Notes: generated from the letters alone by a model not told the origin. A stretch of 64,000 nt of DNA from Bacteroidota bacterium (GCA_021324735.1 JAJPIO010000018.1:1-64000), one strand, 5' to 3'. Positions 8,310 to 16,690 are shown, counted from the stretch's first letter. Translations and numbers: made by a program.

Positions 8310-9677
8310 CTAAAAATGCCAACCAATTTCAAGTGCGGGACCTACGATACCACAGGTTTCTTGCGTAAGAGCATTTACCGTTTGAGATTTACCATAACCG
8401 ACCAGGAATTTCTTTTCATTCGCAATGTCGGTCTGTAAATAATGGGTATACACGAGTCCTTCAAGACCAGCGGAAACCGTGAGCAAACGCCAAGGCTCAA
8501 AATGAAGCATGAGGCTGCCGCGCTCGTAGAATTGAGAATAATCCTTTGCGCCACCAGAATACATCACGCCTATCATACCTTCCAGGGGCACCCCGATATG
8601 CGCCAACGATACACCGGCCTGCATACCAATTAGCGTAACCGATCTTGCCCCGCCAACAGGCGTTGTGATATCATTTACCTGCGATCTATCCTTTGTCGTG
8701 ATCCGTGCAGACTGGGCGACACGCTCGTAACTGGTCAATTGCCCCATGGAGGCACGAGCGATCACGTAATCCCACATCGTCCATTGAAATGCGAATTCCG
8801 TTAATGTATTTAACTGTGACGTAGTACTGGACGGACCAGGCCCGGCGACAAAACGCACACTGATCGTTCCACGATCTTTGGCAAAGGGCGCGGGGACAAC
8901 GCTCGGCCAAAACGCAAGAACGCCAGGAAGGTAGCGCGGTGTCGCCGGACTCGCTGAGTAAGACGACTTTAGAGGAGCAGCGTAGGATATCGGAGGAGCA
9001 TTATCAGGAATACTATCCTTGGCCGCCACTAATGGAGCCTCCTTCATTATCGGCAGAGAAGGCTCAGAGGAGACATTCTTTGGAGCAATCGTAGCAGGTG
9101 CAACATTAGCTACGAGCTTTGAAATATCATCAGGAATCGAAGCAATGACTGGCTGTGAAGATACTGCGTCAAACTGCTGGGCCGTAACCGGTTGTGATGC
9201 GATGTGACGAGTTACCGCGTGATGCTTTGCGGCAAGCTGTTGTGAACGCGTTCTGAGACCAAGGCTCGAGCCGAACACGTAGTACGCCCCTACTCCCAGT
9301 AAGAACGACATCACCGAAGCAGTGACAAGGGTCGTTGCACCGATCCTCCACCCGGCACTGAAACCAGTTGCAACGGCACTGGCGCCCGCGACCGATGCCA
9401 TCTCTGGCGTATGCGCAAGAATAGCATCTGTTACAGCCGGAGCGGAATAACCGATCTCTTCTAATTTGGAAAAGAGCTCTTCCGTAACGTGAGGCGGCAC
9501 GCTAAAGCGTTCTTCGCGAGAAAGCGTCTGCGTTACTTCACGAAGCTTCATGTGCTCACGCATGACCTGGCGACGTTCGGGCGACACAGCGAGGGTATGT
9601 AAGAGCTCTTCCTCTTCCGGCGTTGCAAGACGCCCATCGAGGAAATCCAGAATACGATCTTCACTTAGGTTGATCAT
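8310..9677 (-). CDS. Anti-sigma-like membrane protein with barrel-like C-terminal domain
   Basis: Probable regulator of the ECF sigma factor encoded 57 nt upstream. The 455-aa protein has a cytoplasmic helical N-terminus (about 1-105: DRILDFLDGRLATPEEEELL, then RQVMREHMKLREV), which is the layout of anti-sigma and FecR-like proteins. One membrane segment follows at about 113-135. A low-complexity Ala/Pro/Ser linker runs to about 270. The C-terminal ~190 residues alternate polar and hydrophobic positions like beta strands and end in ALEIGWHF, an outer-membrane-barrel-like terminus. No zinc-binding HxxxCxxC motif is seen in the N-terminus. Translation starts from a perfect AGGAGGTGA site next to a small hairpin (9693-9708). 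The exact role is inferred from context. Confidence 0.65.
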   Translation of the reverse strand: MINLSEDRILDFLDGRLATPEEEELLHTLAVSPERRQVMREHMKLREVTQTLSREERFSVPPHVTEELFSKLEEIGYSAPAVTDAILAHTPEMASVAGASAVATGFSAGWRIGATTLVTASVMSFLLGVGAYYVFGSSLGLRTRSQQLAAKHHAVTRHIASQPVTAQQFDAVSSQPVIASIPDDISKLVANVAPATIAPKNVSSEPSLPIMKEAPLVAAKDSIPDNAPPISYAAPLKSSYSASPATPRYLPGVLAFWPSVVPAPFAKDRGTISVRFVAGPGPSSTTSQLNTLTEFAFQWTMWDYVIARASMGQLTSYERVAQSARITTKDRSQVNDITTPVGGARSVTLIGMQAGVSLAHIGVPLEGMIGVMYSGGAKDYSQFYERGSLMLHFEPWRLLTVSAGLEGLVYTHYLQTDIANEKKFLVGYGKSQTVNALTQETCGIVGPALEIGWHF

Positions 9678-9734
9678 AGAATCACCTCCTGATCGGCCGG
9701 AAGGCCGACAGAGTATTGCCTTCTCCTATTTTGT

Positions 9735-10406
9735 TTATAATGCATTGCCGATCTCAGATATATCAAATACACGAGTTAGATCTTCACGAAGATGCCGCCG
9801 CGCTCGGAATAGCCGTACTTTGGCGTTTTGCGTTGTAATTCCAAGCGTTCGGGCGATCTCATCCAGTGAGAGGCCATTGAATTCCGAAAGAACAAAAACT
9901 TCTCGTAACAGCAGCGGCAGTTTTTCAACGGATTGCACTACCCTGCCCATGAGGTCCTCTGCGGTCGGCCCTTCAAATTGGTCCTGCGTGGCCGGCGTGA
10001 CAAAGCCTTCTATCAATTCGGTATCGACATGCAGGTCTTCCAGCGAAAACGCAAATGGCTTCTTACGGATGAGGCTAATGGCCATGTTATGGGCCAACTT
10101 GAATAGCCATCCCGCGACCGAACCTTTACCTTTAACTTTGAATCGATCCCTTGTTTTGAAGAGGTGTATCCATACATCCTGAAAGAGATCGTCAATATGC
10201 TCGTGGCTGCCGGCCAATAGCAGCTTGAGGTAGGCGTACAATCGGTCGCCATACCGACCATAGAGCATATTGAACGCGGCGTCTTCCCCTTTTTGGAAGG
10301 CGCGCCAAAGATCCTCGTCCGAGATCACTTCGGCAGGGACAGACGACAGATCACTCGAATTCTCTCGAGTATCGGTCTTATATTTTGGCTTAGCCTTAAA
10401 TTTCAT
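9735..10406 (-). CDS. ECF-type RNA polymerase sigma factor
   Basis: Alternative sigma factor of the extracytoplasmic-function class, 223 aa. Region 2 is at about 40-105 (MLYGRYGDRLYAYL, then DDLFQDVWIHLF). Region 4 is near the C-terminus (LREVFVLSEFNGLSLDEIA, then TTQNAKVRLFRARRHLRE), a helix-turn-helix for the -35 element. The N-terminal ~30 residues are a charged extension. The membrane protein encoded just downstream is its likely anti-sigma partner. Two imperfect direct repeats upstream (10430-10481) could be regulatory. Confidence 0.92.
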   Translation of the reverse strand: MKFKAKPKYKTDTRENSSDLSSVPAEVISDEDLWRAFQKGEDAAFNMLYGRYGDRLYAYLKLLLAGSHEHIDDLFQDVWIHLFKTRDRFKVKGKGSVAGWLFKLAHNMAISLIRKKPFAFSLEDLHVDTELIEGFVTPATQDQFEGPTAEDLMGRVVQSVEKLPLLLREVFVLSEFNGLSLDEIARTLGITTQNAKVRLFRARRHLREDLTRVFDISEIGNAL

Positions 10407-10429
10407 TAGCCCTGGGCTTGCCCTGATGA

Positions 10430-10481
10430 GAAGCCAATATAACTTCTTCTGTAGGAGCCAATATCAATAACTTCTCTTGTA
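10430..10481. repeat. Imperfect direct repeat upstream of the sigma gene
   Basis: Two adjacent copies of a 24-28 nt unit: copy 1 (10430-10453) and copy 2 (10454-10481) share GCCAATAT, then AACTTCT, then TTGTA or CTGTA. They lie in the divergent region between the sigma gene and the BI-1-family gene, within 75 nt of the sigma start, so they could be operators or promoter elements. The rest of this 235-nt gap shows nothing I recognise. Confidence 0.6.
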
Positions 10482-10641
10482 AATAAAACGCTCGCCATCC
10501 CCTTCGGTTACAAAATTAGTAGGAAAAATTCATAAATCTTGCCATAAGAAAGGGCTGATTGATGTTAACAATCCTCGAAAGGGAGTGTCTGAAACTCAGC
10601 CCGTCAATATTCGTTCTTAGCAAGCATCCTATCTATACCAA

Positions 10642-11355
10642 ATGCAAAATTTCGCAAATCCAGTTTATTCCTTTACGCCTGAGGCTTTAGAACTTGTCGG
10701 AGAGGCCCGCCTTGCATACGTTCGAAAGGTTTATACCTATTTTTCCATTGCGGTCGCCAGTGCCATTGCCGGTACCTTGATCGCGATGCAAAGTGGTCTG
10801 GCATTTTCGTTTGCTAATGCTCCATTTATTGGCATTCTGGCATTCATCGGTTCCATGTGGTTCGCTTCGGCGAGTGCAAATAATCCCTCGCGTGCCGTGC
10901 CCACGCTCAGCATTGCCACCTTTATCAGTGGCTTATTCGTGGCGCCCGTTCTCTATGCGATAGCACACGGATATGTTCGCGGGACGACAACTGCCACGAT
11001 CTACGATGCGCTTATCTTATCGGGTGCCATTTTCGGAGGGTTGACCTTTTACACATTTGTAACCAAGAAGGACTTTAGTTACCTGGGCGCTTCACTAATG
11101 ATCGGTCTTTTTATGCTGATCGGCGTCTCCATAATTAACTTCTTCGTGCGTTCGACGACTCTTGATCTTGGCGTTTCCATTATTGGCGTCATTATCTTCT
11201 CCGGCTTTATCCTGGTCGATACTTCTCGTATCCTTCGCCGCGCGCATGAGGTGCCACCGACGCTCGCCGCGTTGAACTTGTACCTCGACTTTCTGAATTT
11301 GTTCCTGTTAATGCTTCGGTTGTTGGGCGCTGGCGGTAGCCGCGACCGCCGATAA
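10642..11355 (+). CDS. Bax inhibitor-1 (BI-1/YccA) family membrane protein
   Basis: Integral inner-membrane protein of 237 aa with about seven hydrophobic segments starting near residue 30 (YFSIAVASAIAGTLIA). The family stretches SGAIFGGLTFYTFVTKKDFS and FSGFILVDTSRILRR are diagnostic of BI-1/YbhL-type proteins; some members conduct calcium or respond to stress, but the role here is unknown. The N-terminus MQNFANPVYSFTPEAL is soluble. It stands alone: a strong terminator follows, and the sigma gene upstream is divergent. Confidence 0.88.
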   Translation: MQNFANPVYSFTPEALELVGEARLAYVRKVYTYFSIAVASAIAGTLIAMQSGLAFSFANAPFIGILAFIGSMWFASASANNPSRAVPTLSIATFISGLFVAPVLYAIAHGYVRGTTTATIYDALILSGAIFGGLTFYTFVTKKDFSYLGASLMIGLFMLIGVSIINFFVRSTTLDLGVSIIGVIIFSGFILVDTSRILRRAHEVPPTLAALNLYLDFLNLFLLMLRLLGAGGSRDRR

Positions 11356-11382
11356 GCTCTTGGCCTTTCTGTTCTCATCGTA

Positions 11383-11440
11383 GAAGCCCGCAGGTGAATA
11401 AGAGCAATATTCGCTCTTCACTTGCGGGCTTCGTATTTTT
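11383..11440 (+). terminator. Intrinsic terminator after the BI-1-family gene
   Basis: Long inverted repeat: GAAGCCCGCA (11383-11392) pairs with TGCGGGCTTC (11423-11432), and the stem continues through GTGAA/TTCAC and GAGC/GCTC with one wobble pair and a small bulge. TATTTTT follows. The T-run ends only 5 nt before the ATG of the next gene. Confidence 0.85.
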
Positions 11441-11441
11441 G
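11432..11441 (+). promoter_or_regulatory. CGTATTTTTG promoter-like motif 4 nt before the enoyl-CoA hydratase ATG
   Basis: Matches the Bacteroidota -7 element TAnnTTTG (TATTTTTG at 11434-11441). It overlaps the terminator tail of the previous gene. If it is the -7 element, transcription would start at or next to the ATG at 11446, giving a leaderless mRNA. I see no clear TTTG -33 element at the right distance. Confidence 0.45.
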
Positions 11442-11445
11442 TGAA

Positions 11446-12222
11446 ATGTCTGACTATAAAAATCTGATTCTCTCGCGCGAGGGATTTGTCGCCACCGTCG
11501 CGCTCAATCGCCCCAAAGTTTTAAACGCGCTGAATCTCGAACTCATGACCGAACTGGTCGACTGCCTGGAAGCACTCGATCAGAACGCGGGTGTTCGGGC
11601 GATCGTCCTTACGGGCAACGAGCGAGCATTTGCAGCAGGGGCTGATATTAAGGAAATGGCCGATGCAACCGCAGTAGAAATGCTCTACCGCGATCAGTTC
11701 GCTCGCTGGGACCGTATTCGCAAGATCAAAACGCCGATCATTGCCGCCGTCTCTGGCTTTGCTTTGGGTGGCGGCTGTGAACTTATGATGCATTGCGATA
11801 TTATAATCGCGAGCGAAACGGCACGGATCGGTCAACCGGAAATCCTGATCGGTGTGATGCCGGGTGCAGGTGGCACACAACGCCTTACACGTGCGGTCGG
11901 CAAAGGCTTGGCAATGGAGATGGTACTTACCGGTCGTCAGATCACCGGAGAAGAAGCAATGAAAGCAGGTCTCGTCAACAAAGTCGTGCCTGTTGAATTC
12001 TATCTTGAAGAAGCACAGCGATTAGCTCGCACGATCGCCGAGCAGCCGCCCGTCGCCGTGCGACTCGCTAAAGAGGCTGTGCTAAAGTCCTTCGACACCA
12101 CGATCGAAATGGGTCTCGAATATGAGCGCAAAAATTTCTATCTTCTCTTCGCATCAGAAGATATGCGTGAAGGTATGGCTGCCTTTATCGAGAAGCGTAA
12201 ACCGGAATGGAAAGGTAAATAA
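11446..12222 (+). CDS. Enoyl-CoA hydratase (crotonase family)
   Basis: Hydrates trans-2-enoyl-CoA to 3-hydroxyacyl-CoA in beta-oxidation or aromatic-acid breakdown. The 258-aa protein has the oxyanion and CoA motif AFAAGADIKEM (61-71) and both catalytic glutamates: Glu112 in GGGCELMMHCD and Glu132 in QPEILIGVMPGAGGTQ. The C-terminus EGMAAFIEKRKPEWKGK is typical. The ATG at 11446 gives the standard N-terminus; there is almost no room for a ribosome binding site because a terminator ends at 11440. It is followed after 3 nt by a PaaG-like gene, and a hydroxyacyl-CoA dehydrogenase lies 3 kb downstream. Confidence 0.93.
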   Translation: MSDYKNLILSREGFVATVALNRPKVLNALNLELMTELVDCLEALDQNAGVRAIVLTGNERAFAAGADIKEMADATAVEMLYRDQFARWDRIRKIKTPIIAAVSGFALGGGCELMMHCDIIIASETARIGQPEILIGVMPGAGGTQRLTRAVGKGLAMEMVLTGRQITGEEAMKAGLVNKVVPVEFYLEEAQRLARTIAEQPPVAVRLAKEAVLKSFDTTIEMGLEYERKNFYLLFASEDMREGMAAFIEKRKPEWKGK

Positions 12223-12225
12223 GTT

Positions 12226-13014
12226 ATGGCAGACTACCAAACGATTGTAACAAGTCTTTCGGAGGGCGTTTTTACAATTACCCTAAACCGTCCAGAAGTA
12301 TATAACGCGTTTAACGAACAACTTACCACCGATCTTCTTGAAGCTTTTAAAGAGGCGGCAAAGAATGAGACGATCAGGGTGGTAATCGTCACGGGAGCCG
12401 GCAGAGCATTCTGCTCGGGACAAGACTTAAAAGATGCTCCGACCGGCGGAGGCAAACGTTCGCTTCGCGATTCGCTCGAACGACGCTATAATCCCCTCAT
12501 TCGCGCTATTCGTAAACTGCCAAAACCGGTGATCGCATCTGTTAACGGGGTTGCCGCAGGTGCCGGGGCCTCGCTTGCATTAGCCTGCGACTATCGCATC
12601 ATGGCAGATAACGCTAAGCTTATCGAGGTATTCGTTCGCATTGGCTTGGTGCCTGATTCCGGTTCGAGCTGGTTCTTAGTAAAGAACTGTGGTGTCGCCA
12701 AAGCATTTGAATTGGCGGCAACCGGTGATGATATTCCAGCAGAGAAAGCGTTAGAACTCAGCTTGACCAATCAAGTCGTCCCGGCGGCTGACCTCGAAAG
12801 CGAGACGTTGAAGATCGCGCAAAAATTTGCAAACGGCCCGACCAAGGCGTATGGATATATTAAACGAATGATGGACCGGGCCGCTGCTATCTCCCTCGAC
12901 GAAGCTCTCGATTTCGAAGTTTATATGCAGGAAGCGGCTGGACGCACTGAAGATTATACGAATGCCGTTGAAGCATTTCGCGAGAAACGCAAGCCGGAGT
13001 ATTCAGGCCGATAA
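12226..13014 (+). CDS. paaG: Crotonase-fold isomerase, PaaG-like
   Basis: Enoyl-CoA hydratase/isomerase-fold protein of 262 aa. The first catalytic glutamate of hydratases is replaced (AGAGASLALACD, 111-122), while Asp144 is kept in GLVPDSGSSW. This pattern is that of PaaG, 2-(1,2-epoxy-1,2-dihydrophenyl)acetyl-CoA isomerase, and of related 2,3-to-3,4 enoyl-CoA isomerases. AFCSGQDLKD (61-70) is also PaaG-like. It is coupled to the hydratase upstream. No other phenylacetate genes are in the window, so a role as a fatty-acid enoyl isomerase is equally possible. Confidence 0.8.
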   Translation: MADYQTIVTSLSEGVFTITLNRPEVYNAFNEQLTTDLLEAFKEAAKNETIRVVIVTGAGRAFCSGQDLKDAPTGGGKRSLRDSLERRYNPLIRAIRKLPKPVIASVNGVAAGAGASLALACDYRIMADNAKLIEVFVRIGLVPDSGSSWFLVKNCGVAKAFELAATGDDIPAEKALELSLTNQVVPAADLESETLKIAQKFANGPTKAYGYIKRMMDRAAAISLDEALDFEVYMQEAAGRTEDYTNAVEAFREKRKPEYSGR

Positions 13015-13026
13015 ATACAAATTTCC

Positions 13027-13073
13027 GGAGTTTTGGGAACTCCATAAATTTCATGAGGTCGCTTCATGAAATT
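13027..13073. other. Pair of hairpins between paaG-like and M13 peptidase genes
   Basis: Hairpin 1: GGAGTT (13027-13032) with AACTCC (13038-13043), loop 5 nt. Hairpin 2: AATTTCATGA (13047-13056) with TCATGAAATT (13064-13073), a perfect 10-bp stem with a 7-nt loop. Only an A-rich tail follows on the plus strand, so these are not classical terminators; they may stabilise the 3' end or act in the leader of the peptidase mRNA. Confidence 0.6.
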
Positions 13074-13128
13074 AAAACGCAAAACAAAAACATAATTTGT
13101 CATCTCGTTAATTAGGTCGCCTTTCATC

Positions 13129-15156
13129 ATGAAATTCAAAAGAATACCTTTACTTATTGTCCTGATATTGTCGCTTACAGCTTCGAATGCTCTAAGTCAG
13201 GGGCTGGACTCGGCCGGGCTTTGTACGCGATGTAAACCGTGCGAAGACTTTTACAAGTACGTCAATCAGATCTATTTAGAGAAGCACCCGATCCCACCCG
13301 ATTACTCGTACTGGGGACCGTGGTCAGAAGTCTTCGAGCATAATCTGTCCATCCTGCACGATATTCTCGATCGAGCGGCCGCACGAGCGAAATCCGGCGA
13401 AGCGCCGAAAGGCTCGAACGAGCAGCGCATCGGTGATTTTTATGCTGCGGCACTGGATAGCGTAACGGTCGAACGGCGTGGTATTGAACCTCTAACGCCG
13501 GAATTCGACCGGATCGATCAAATTACAAATACGCAAGGGCTGATTCAGGAGATAGCCCGTCTACAAAGCCTTCAAGTCGAAGCGCCCTTTGCAGTTGGCG
13601 TCGATCAAGATGCCAAGAACAGCGAGCGCATGATGCTTACGGTGTGGCAGAGCGGTCTCGGTTTGCCAGACCGAGATTACTATTTCCGCCCAGATAAGCA
13701 TTCCAAGGAATTACGTGATGCATACGTAAAGCACATTCAGAGGATGCTCGAACTTGCGGGTATCTCTTCAAAGAATGCTTCGACAGATGCAAGGTCGATC
13801 TTCTCTCTCGAGACCATACTTGCGCGGGCCTCGATGACACGCGTTGAACGACGCAATCCCGATTCGACCTACCATGATCTTTCGTTCGAAGCACTTAATA
13901 GGCTCACGCCCGATGTACCGTGGCAACCCTATTTAGCCGACATTGGAGCAAGTAATGTCAACGATGTTAATATCGGTCAGCCAAAGTTCATGGCTGTCGT
14001 TGATTCGTTGATAATCCATGAGCCTCTCACAACGTGGAAGGCGTACCTTAAATGGCACGTCGTAAGCGCCTTTAGCCCCGCCCTTTCGCACGCGTTCGTC
14101 GACGAAGGATTTAACTTCGATAAATTGCTATACGGCTCGAATGAACAACAAGCCCGCTGGAAGCGAAGCATTCGCTCGACCGATCGTAACCTGGGAGAAG
14201 CGCTTGGACAAGAGTATGTAAAGACAGCCTTCCCACCGGAGGCGAAGCAACGGATGATAGCGATGATCGAGAATCTAAAAGAGGCGCTTCGTAGCGATCT
14301 CACTTCGCTTTCCTGGATCGGTGATACTACGCGTCATCGTGCCATTGAAAAACTCGAGGCGTTTCAACAAAAGGTAGGCTATCCGGATAAATGGCGTGAT
14401 TACAGCGCTCTTACGATTCAGCCCGGAAAGTATTTAGAGAATATCGAGGCGGCACGACAATTTGAATTTCATCGCGAACTGAATAAGCTCGGCAAGCCAG
14501 TTGACCGTACTGAATGGGGCATGACTCCGCCGACCATCAACGCGTATTACGATGCGTCGATGAATGAGATCGTCTTCCCTGCCGGCATTCTTCAGCCGCC
14601 GTTCTTCGATTTCTCTCGAGATGAAGCTTTTAACTACGGTGCGATCGGTACTATTATCGGCCATGAGATGACTCACGGCTTCGACGATAACGGATCGAAG
14701 TATGATGCTAAGGGTAATCTCGAGAATTGGTGGAGTCAGTCGGACCTTAAGAATTTTAAGGAGCGAGCTAAGTGTATTATCGATCAGTTCAGCAGTTATA
14801 CGGTTCAGGACTCGATCCATTTAACAGGCGGCCAAGTTGTTGGTGAAAGCATTGCTGATCTGGGTGGCGTTACGCTGGCGTATGCCGCTCTCGAGCGCTC
14901 GCTTAAAGGGAAACCGAGAACTATCATTGGTGGCTTCACTCCCGAACAGCGATTCTTCCTCGGTTATGCTCGTCAATGGGCCGATAACGTTCGCCCGGAA
15001 GCGGAGCGGACTCAAGTGTATACCGACCCTCATCCGCCGGCTTATTATCGCGTTATTGGACCACTGTCGAATTTTCCTCCGTTCGCTGAAGCATTTGGCT
15101 GTACCGAAGGAGATAAGATGGTGCGTCCTGCTTCTGAACGATGCAATATTTGGTGA
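13129..15156 (+). CDS. M13 family zinc endopeptidase (neprilysin/PepO-like), secreted
   Basis: Secreted or periplasmic zinc peptidase that cleaves peptides. The 675-aa length is that of M13 enzymes. An N-terminal signal peptide (KRIPLLIVLILSLTASNA) is followed by the Peptidase_M13_N domain and the catalytic domain. Zinc ligands and catalytic residues are His512-Glu513-His516 (GHEMTHGFDD) and Glu573 with Asp577 (GESIADLGG). The substrate motif NAYYDASMNEIVFPAG precedes them. The C-terminus NIW resembles the CxxW end of the family. It is transcribed with or near the fatty-acid enzymes but is functionally separate. Confidence 0.94.
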   Translation: MKFKRIPLLIVLILSLTASNALSQGLDSAGLCTRCKPCEDFYKYVNQIYLEKHPIPPDYSYWGPWSEVFEHNLSILHDILDRAAARAKSGEAPKGSNEQRIGDFYAAALDSVTVERRGIEPLTPEFDRIDQITNTQGLIQEIARLQSLQVEAPFAVGVDQDAKNSERMMLTVWQSGLGLPDRDYYFRPDKHSKELRDAYVKHIQRMLELAGISSKNASTDARSIFSLETILARASMTRVERRNPDSTYHDLSFEALNRLTPDVPWQPYLADIGASNVNDVNIGQPKFMAVVDSLIIHEPLTTWKAYLKWHVVSAFSPALSHAFVDEGFNFDKLLYGSNEQQARWKRSIRSTDRNLGEALGQEYVKTAFPPEAKQRMIAMIENLKEALRSDLTSLSWIGDTTRHRAIEKLEAFQQKVGYPDKWRDYSALTIQPGKYLENIEAARQFEFHRELNKLGKPVDRTEWGMTPPTINAYYDASMNEIVFPAGILQPPFFDFSRDEAFNYGAIGTIIGHEMTHGFDDNGSKYDAKGNLENWWSQSDLKNFKERAKCIIDQFSSYTVQDSIHLTGGQVVGESIADLGGVTLAYAALERSLKGKPRTIIGGFTPEQRFFLGYARQWADNVRPEAERTQVYTDPHPPAYYRVIGPLSNFPPFAEAFGCTEGDKMVRPASERCNIW

Positions 15157-15200
15157 GTATTGAACTTTCATTGTTACCCGTTCCGTTTTAAAACTCAGTC

Positions 15201-16043
15201 GTGACAACCATCGGAATTATTGGCGCTGGTACTATGGGTACCGGTATTGCACTCTCCTCTGCCCTGGCAGGCTATGATGTCGTGCTCTACGACGTTTCTG
15301 ACGGTTTCCTTCAGCGGGCGTACAAGAATATCGGCACTATGATGGACAAGTCCATCGAGCGTGGCAAATTGAGTCATGCCGATGCGAACGCTGCTGCGGT
15401 TCGAATTCGCACTACCGCGCATTTCGACCATTTGAAGACCGCTGACCTGGTGATCGAGGCCGCTGTCGAGAACTTGAAGACGAAGCAAGAGATATTTGCG
15501 AAGCTGAGCGATCTTTGCCTCGATGAATGCATCTTCGCGAGCAACACCTCTTCCCTTGCGATCACCGCTATTGCAAGCGCAACCAAACGTCCTGAGCGTG
15601 TGCTTGGCTTGCATTTTTTCAATCCGGCCCATATTATGAAGTTGGTCGAGATCATTCGCGGGCAGGAAACAACGGATGATGTGATGTATCGGGCAGAAGG
15701 GTATATTAAGCAGATCGGGAAAACACCGGTGCTCGCCAAGGATACACCAGGATTTATTGTCAATCGAGTTGCACGAAATTTTTATGGTGAAGCATTTCGC
15801 CTCGTGAGTGACGGTATCGCTTCTGTTGAGCAGATCGATCGCCTTATGAAGGCAAATGGTTTTGCGATGGGTCCCTTTGAACTAATGGACCTCATCGGAA
15901 TAGATGTGAATCTCGCCGTTACGGAATCGGTCTACCACCAGTTCTTTGATGAGCCAAGATTCCGCCCGCATTTACTACAGCAGAAGATGGTCGAAGCCAA
16001 TCGCCTTGGCAAAAAGACCGGTCGCGGATTTTACAATTATTGA
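15201..16043 (+). CDS. hbd: 3-hydroxyacyl-CoA (3-hydroxybutyryl-CoA) dehydrogenase
   Basis: NAD(P)-dependent oxidation of 3-hydroxyacyl-CoA, or the reverse in butyrate-type pathways. The 280-aa length fits monomeric Hbd/PaaH enzymes. The Rossmann motif GIIGAGTMGTGIA is at 5-17. Catalytic residues are in HFFNPAHIMKLVEI: His138, with Asn141 nearby. The C-terminal domain ends in KTGRGFYNY, the usual family end. The start is GTG (15201). With the hydratase and isomerase at 11446-13014 it would complete a beta-oxidation-like set, although no thiolase is in the window. Confidence 0.92.
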   Translation: MTTIGIIGAGTMGTGIALSSALAGYDVVLYDVSDGFLQRAYKNIGTMMDKSIERGKLSHADANAAAVRIRTTAHFDHLKTADLVIEAAVENLKTKQEIFAKLSDLCLDECIFASNTSSLAITAIASATKRPERVLGLHFFNPAHIMKLVEIIRGQETTDDVMYRAEGYIKQIGKTPVLAKDTPGFIVNRVARNFYGEAFRLVSDGIASVEQIDRLMKANGFAMGPFELMDLIGIDVNLAVTESVYHQFFDEPRFRPHLLQQKMVEANRLGKKTGRGFYNY

Positions 16044-16052
16044 TGTCGTCTT

Positions 16053-16073
16053 GGGCTCCGTGGTTTGGAGCCC
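16053..16073 (+). other. Hairpin between hbd and the flavin reductase gene
   Basis: Perfect 7-bp stem GGGCTCC/GGAGCCC (16053-16059 with 16067-16073), loop 7 nt. No T-run follows; instead the ribosome binding site GGAGG of the next gene begins 2 nt later at 16076, so the hairpin could influence its translation. Confidence 0.5.
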
Positions 16074-16084
16074 GTGGAGGTATT

Positions 16085-16666
16085 TTGTCAGTACATGTTC
16101 TCGGCATTTCGGGAAGCATGCGTGGGCCTTCGGCGACACGCAGAGCCATTGAGATCGCCTTAAAAGGCGCCCAGGAAGCTGGCGCAATAACGGACCTCAT
16201 TGATGTGGCAGAGGCGGGCTTGCCGTTCTGCGATGGTCGGCTGAATGAAGATACGTATCCGGCGCCCGTTCAACGATTTCGGGCTATGGTGCAAAATGCC
16301 CAGGGACTTATTATCGGATCGCCGGAATATCATAACGGATATACCGGAGCGCTCAAGAATGCCCTTGACCTTTGTTCTTCCTCAGACTTCGAAGGCAAGA
16401 TGGTAGGGCTTCTTGGTTTGGGCGGCGGGGCCATCGGCGCAATTAATGCGCTCAACCAAATGCGAATTGTAATGCGCGGTATGGGTGCGTGGGTCTTACC
16501 CCATCAGGTATCGATAGCATATAGCCAGGATGCCGATCCAGAAAACGATCAGCTATTCAGGCCACAAATAAACGATCGGTTGACGAAGCTCGGCGCTGAA
16601 GTCGCAAAGTTTGCAAAATTAATGGCTGCGGGTATTATCGACGTTCGCGGTATTCAGGAGGTATAA
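16085..16666 (+). CDS. NADPH-dependent FMN reductase family protein
   Basis: Flavodoxin-fold NAD(P)H:FMN (quinone/azo) reductase, 193 aa. The FMN phosphate loop is GISGSMRGPSATR (7-19), and the isoalloxazine-binding motif GSPEYHNGYTGALKNALD is at about 78-95. I start it at TTG 16085-16087 because GGAGG lies 4 nt upstream and the protein then begins MSVHVLGISGS, the normal family N-terminus; an in-frame ATG at 16040 would overlap the hbd stop and add an unusual extension. It probably shares a transcript with hbd. Confidence 0.85.
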   Translation: MSVHVLGISGSMRGPSATRRAIEIALKGAQEAGAITDLIDVAEAGLPFCDGRLNEDTYPAPVQRFRAMVQNAQGLIIGSPEYHNGYTGALKNALDLCSSSDFEGKMVGLLGLGGGAIGAINALNQMRIVMRGMGAWVLPHQVSIAYSQDADPENDQLFRPQINDRLTKLGAEVAKFAKLMAAGIIDVRGIQEV

Positions 16667-16690
16667 TATACCTGAGAGTAAGTATAAAAC

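Noticed and set aside
11446-16666. Full phenylacetate degradation cluster
   Set aside because: Hydratase, PaaG-like isomerase and hydroxyacyl-CoA dehydrogenase are present, but no paaABCDE, paaK, paaZ or thiolase is in the window and an unrelated peptidase gene interrupts the set.
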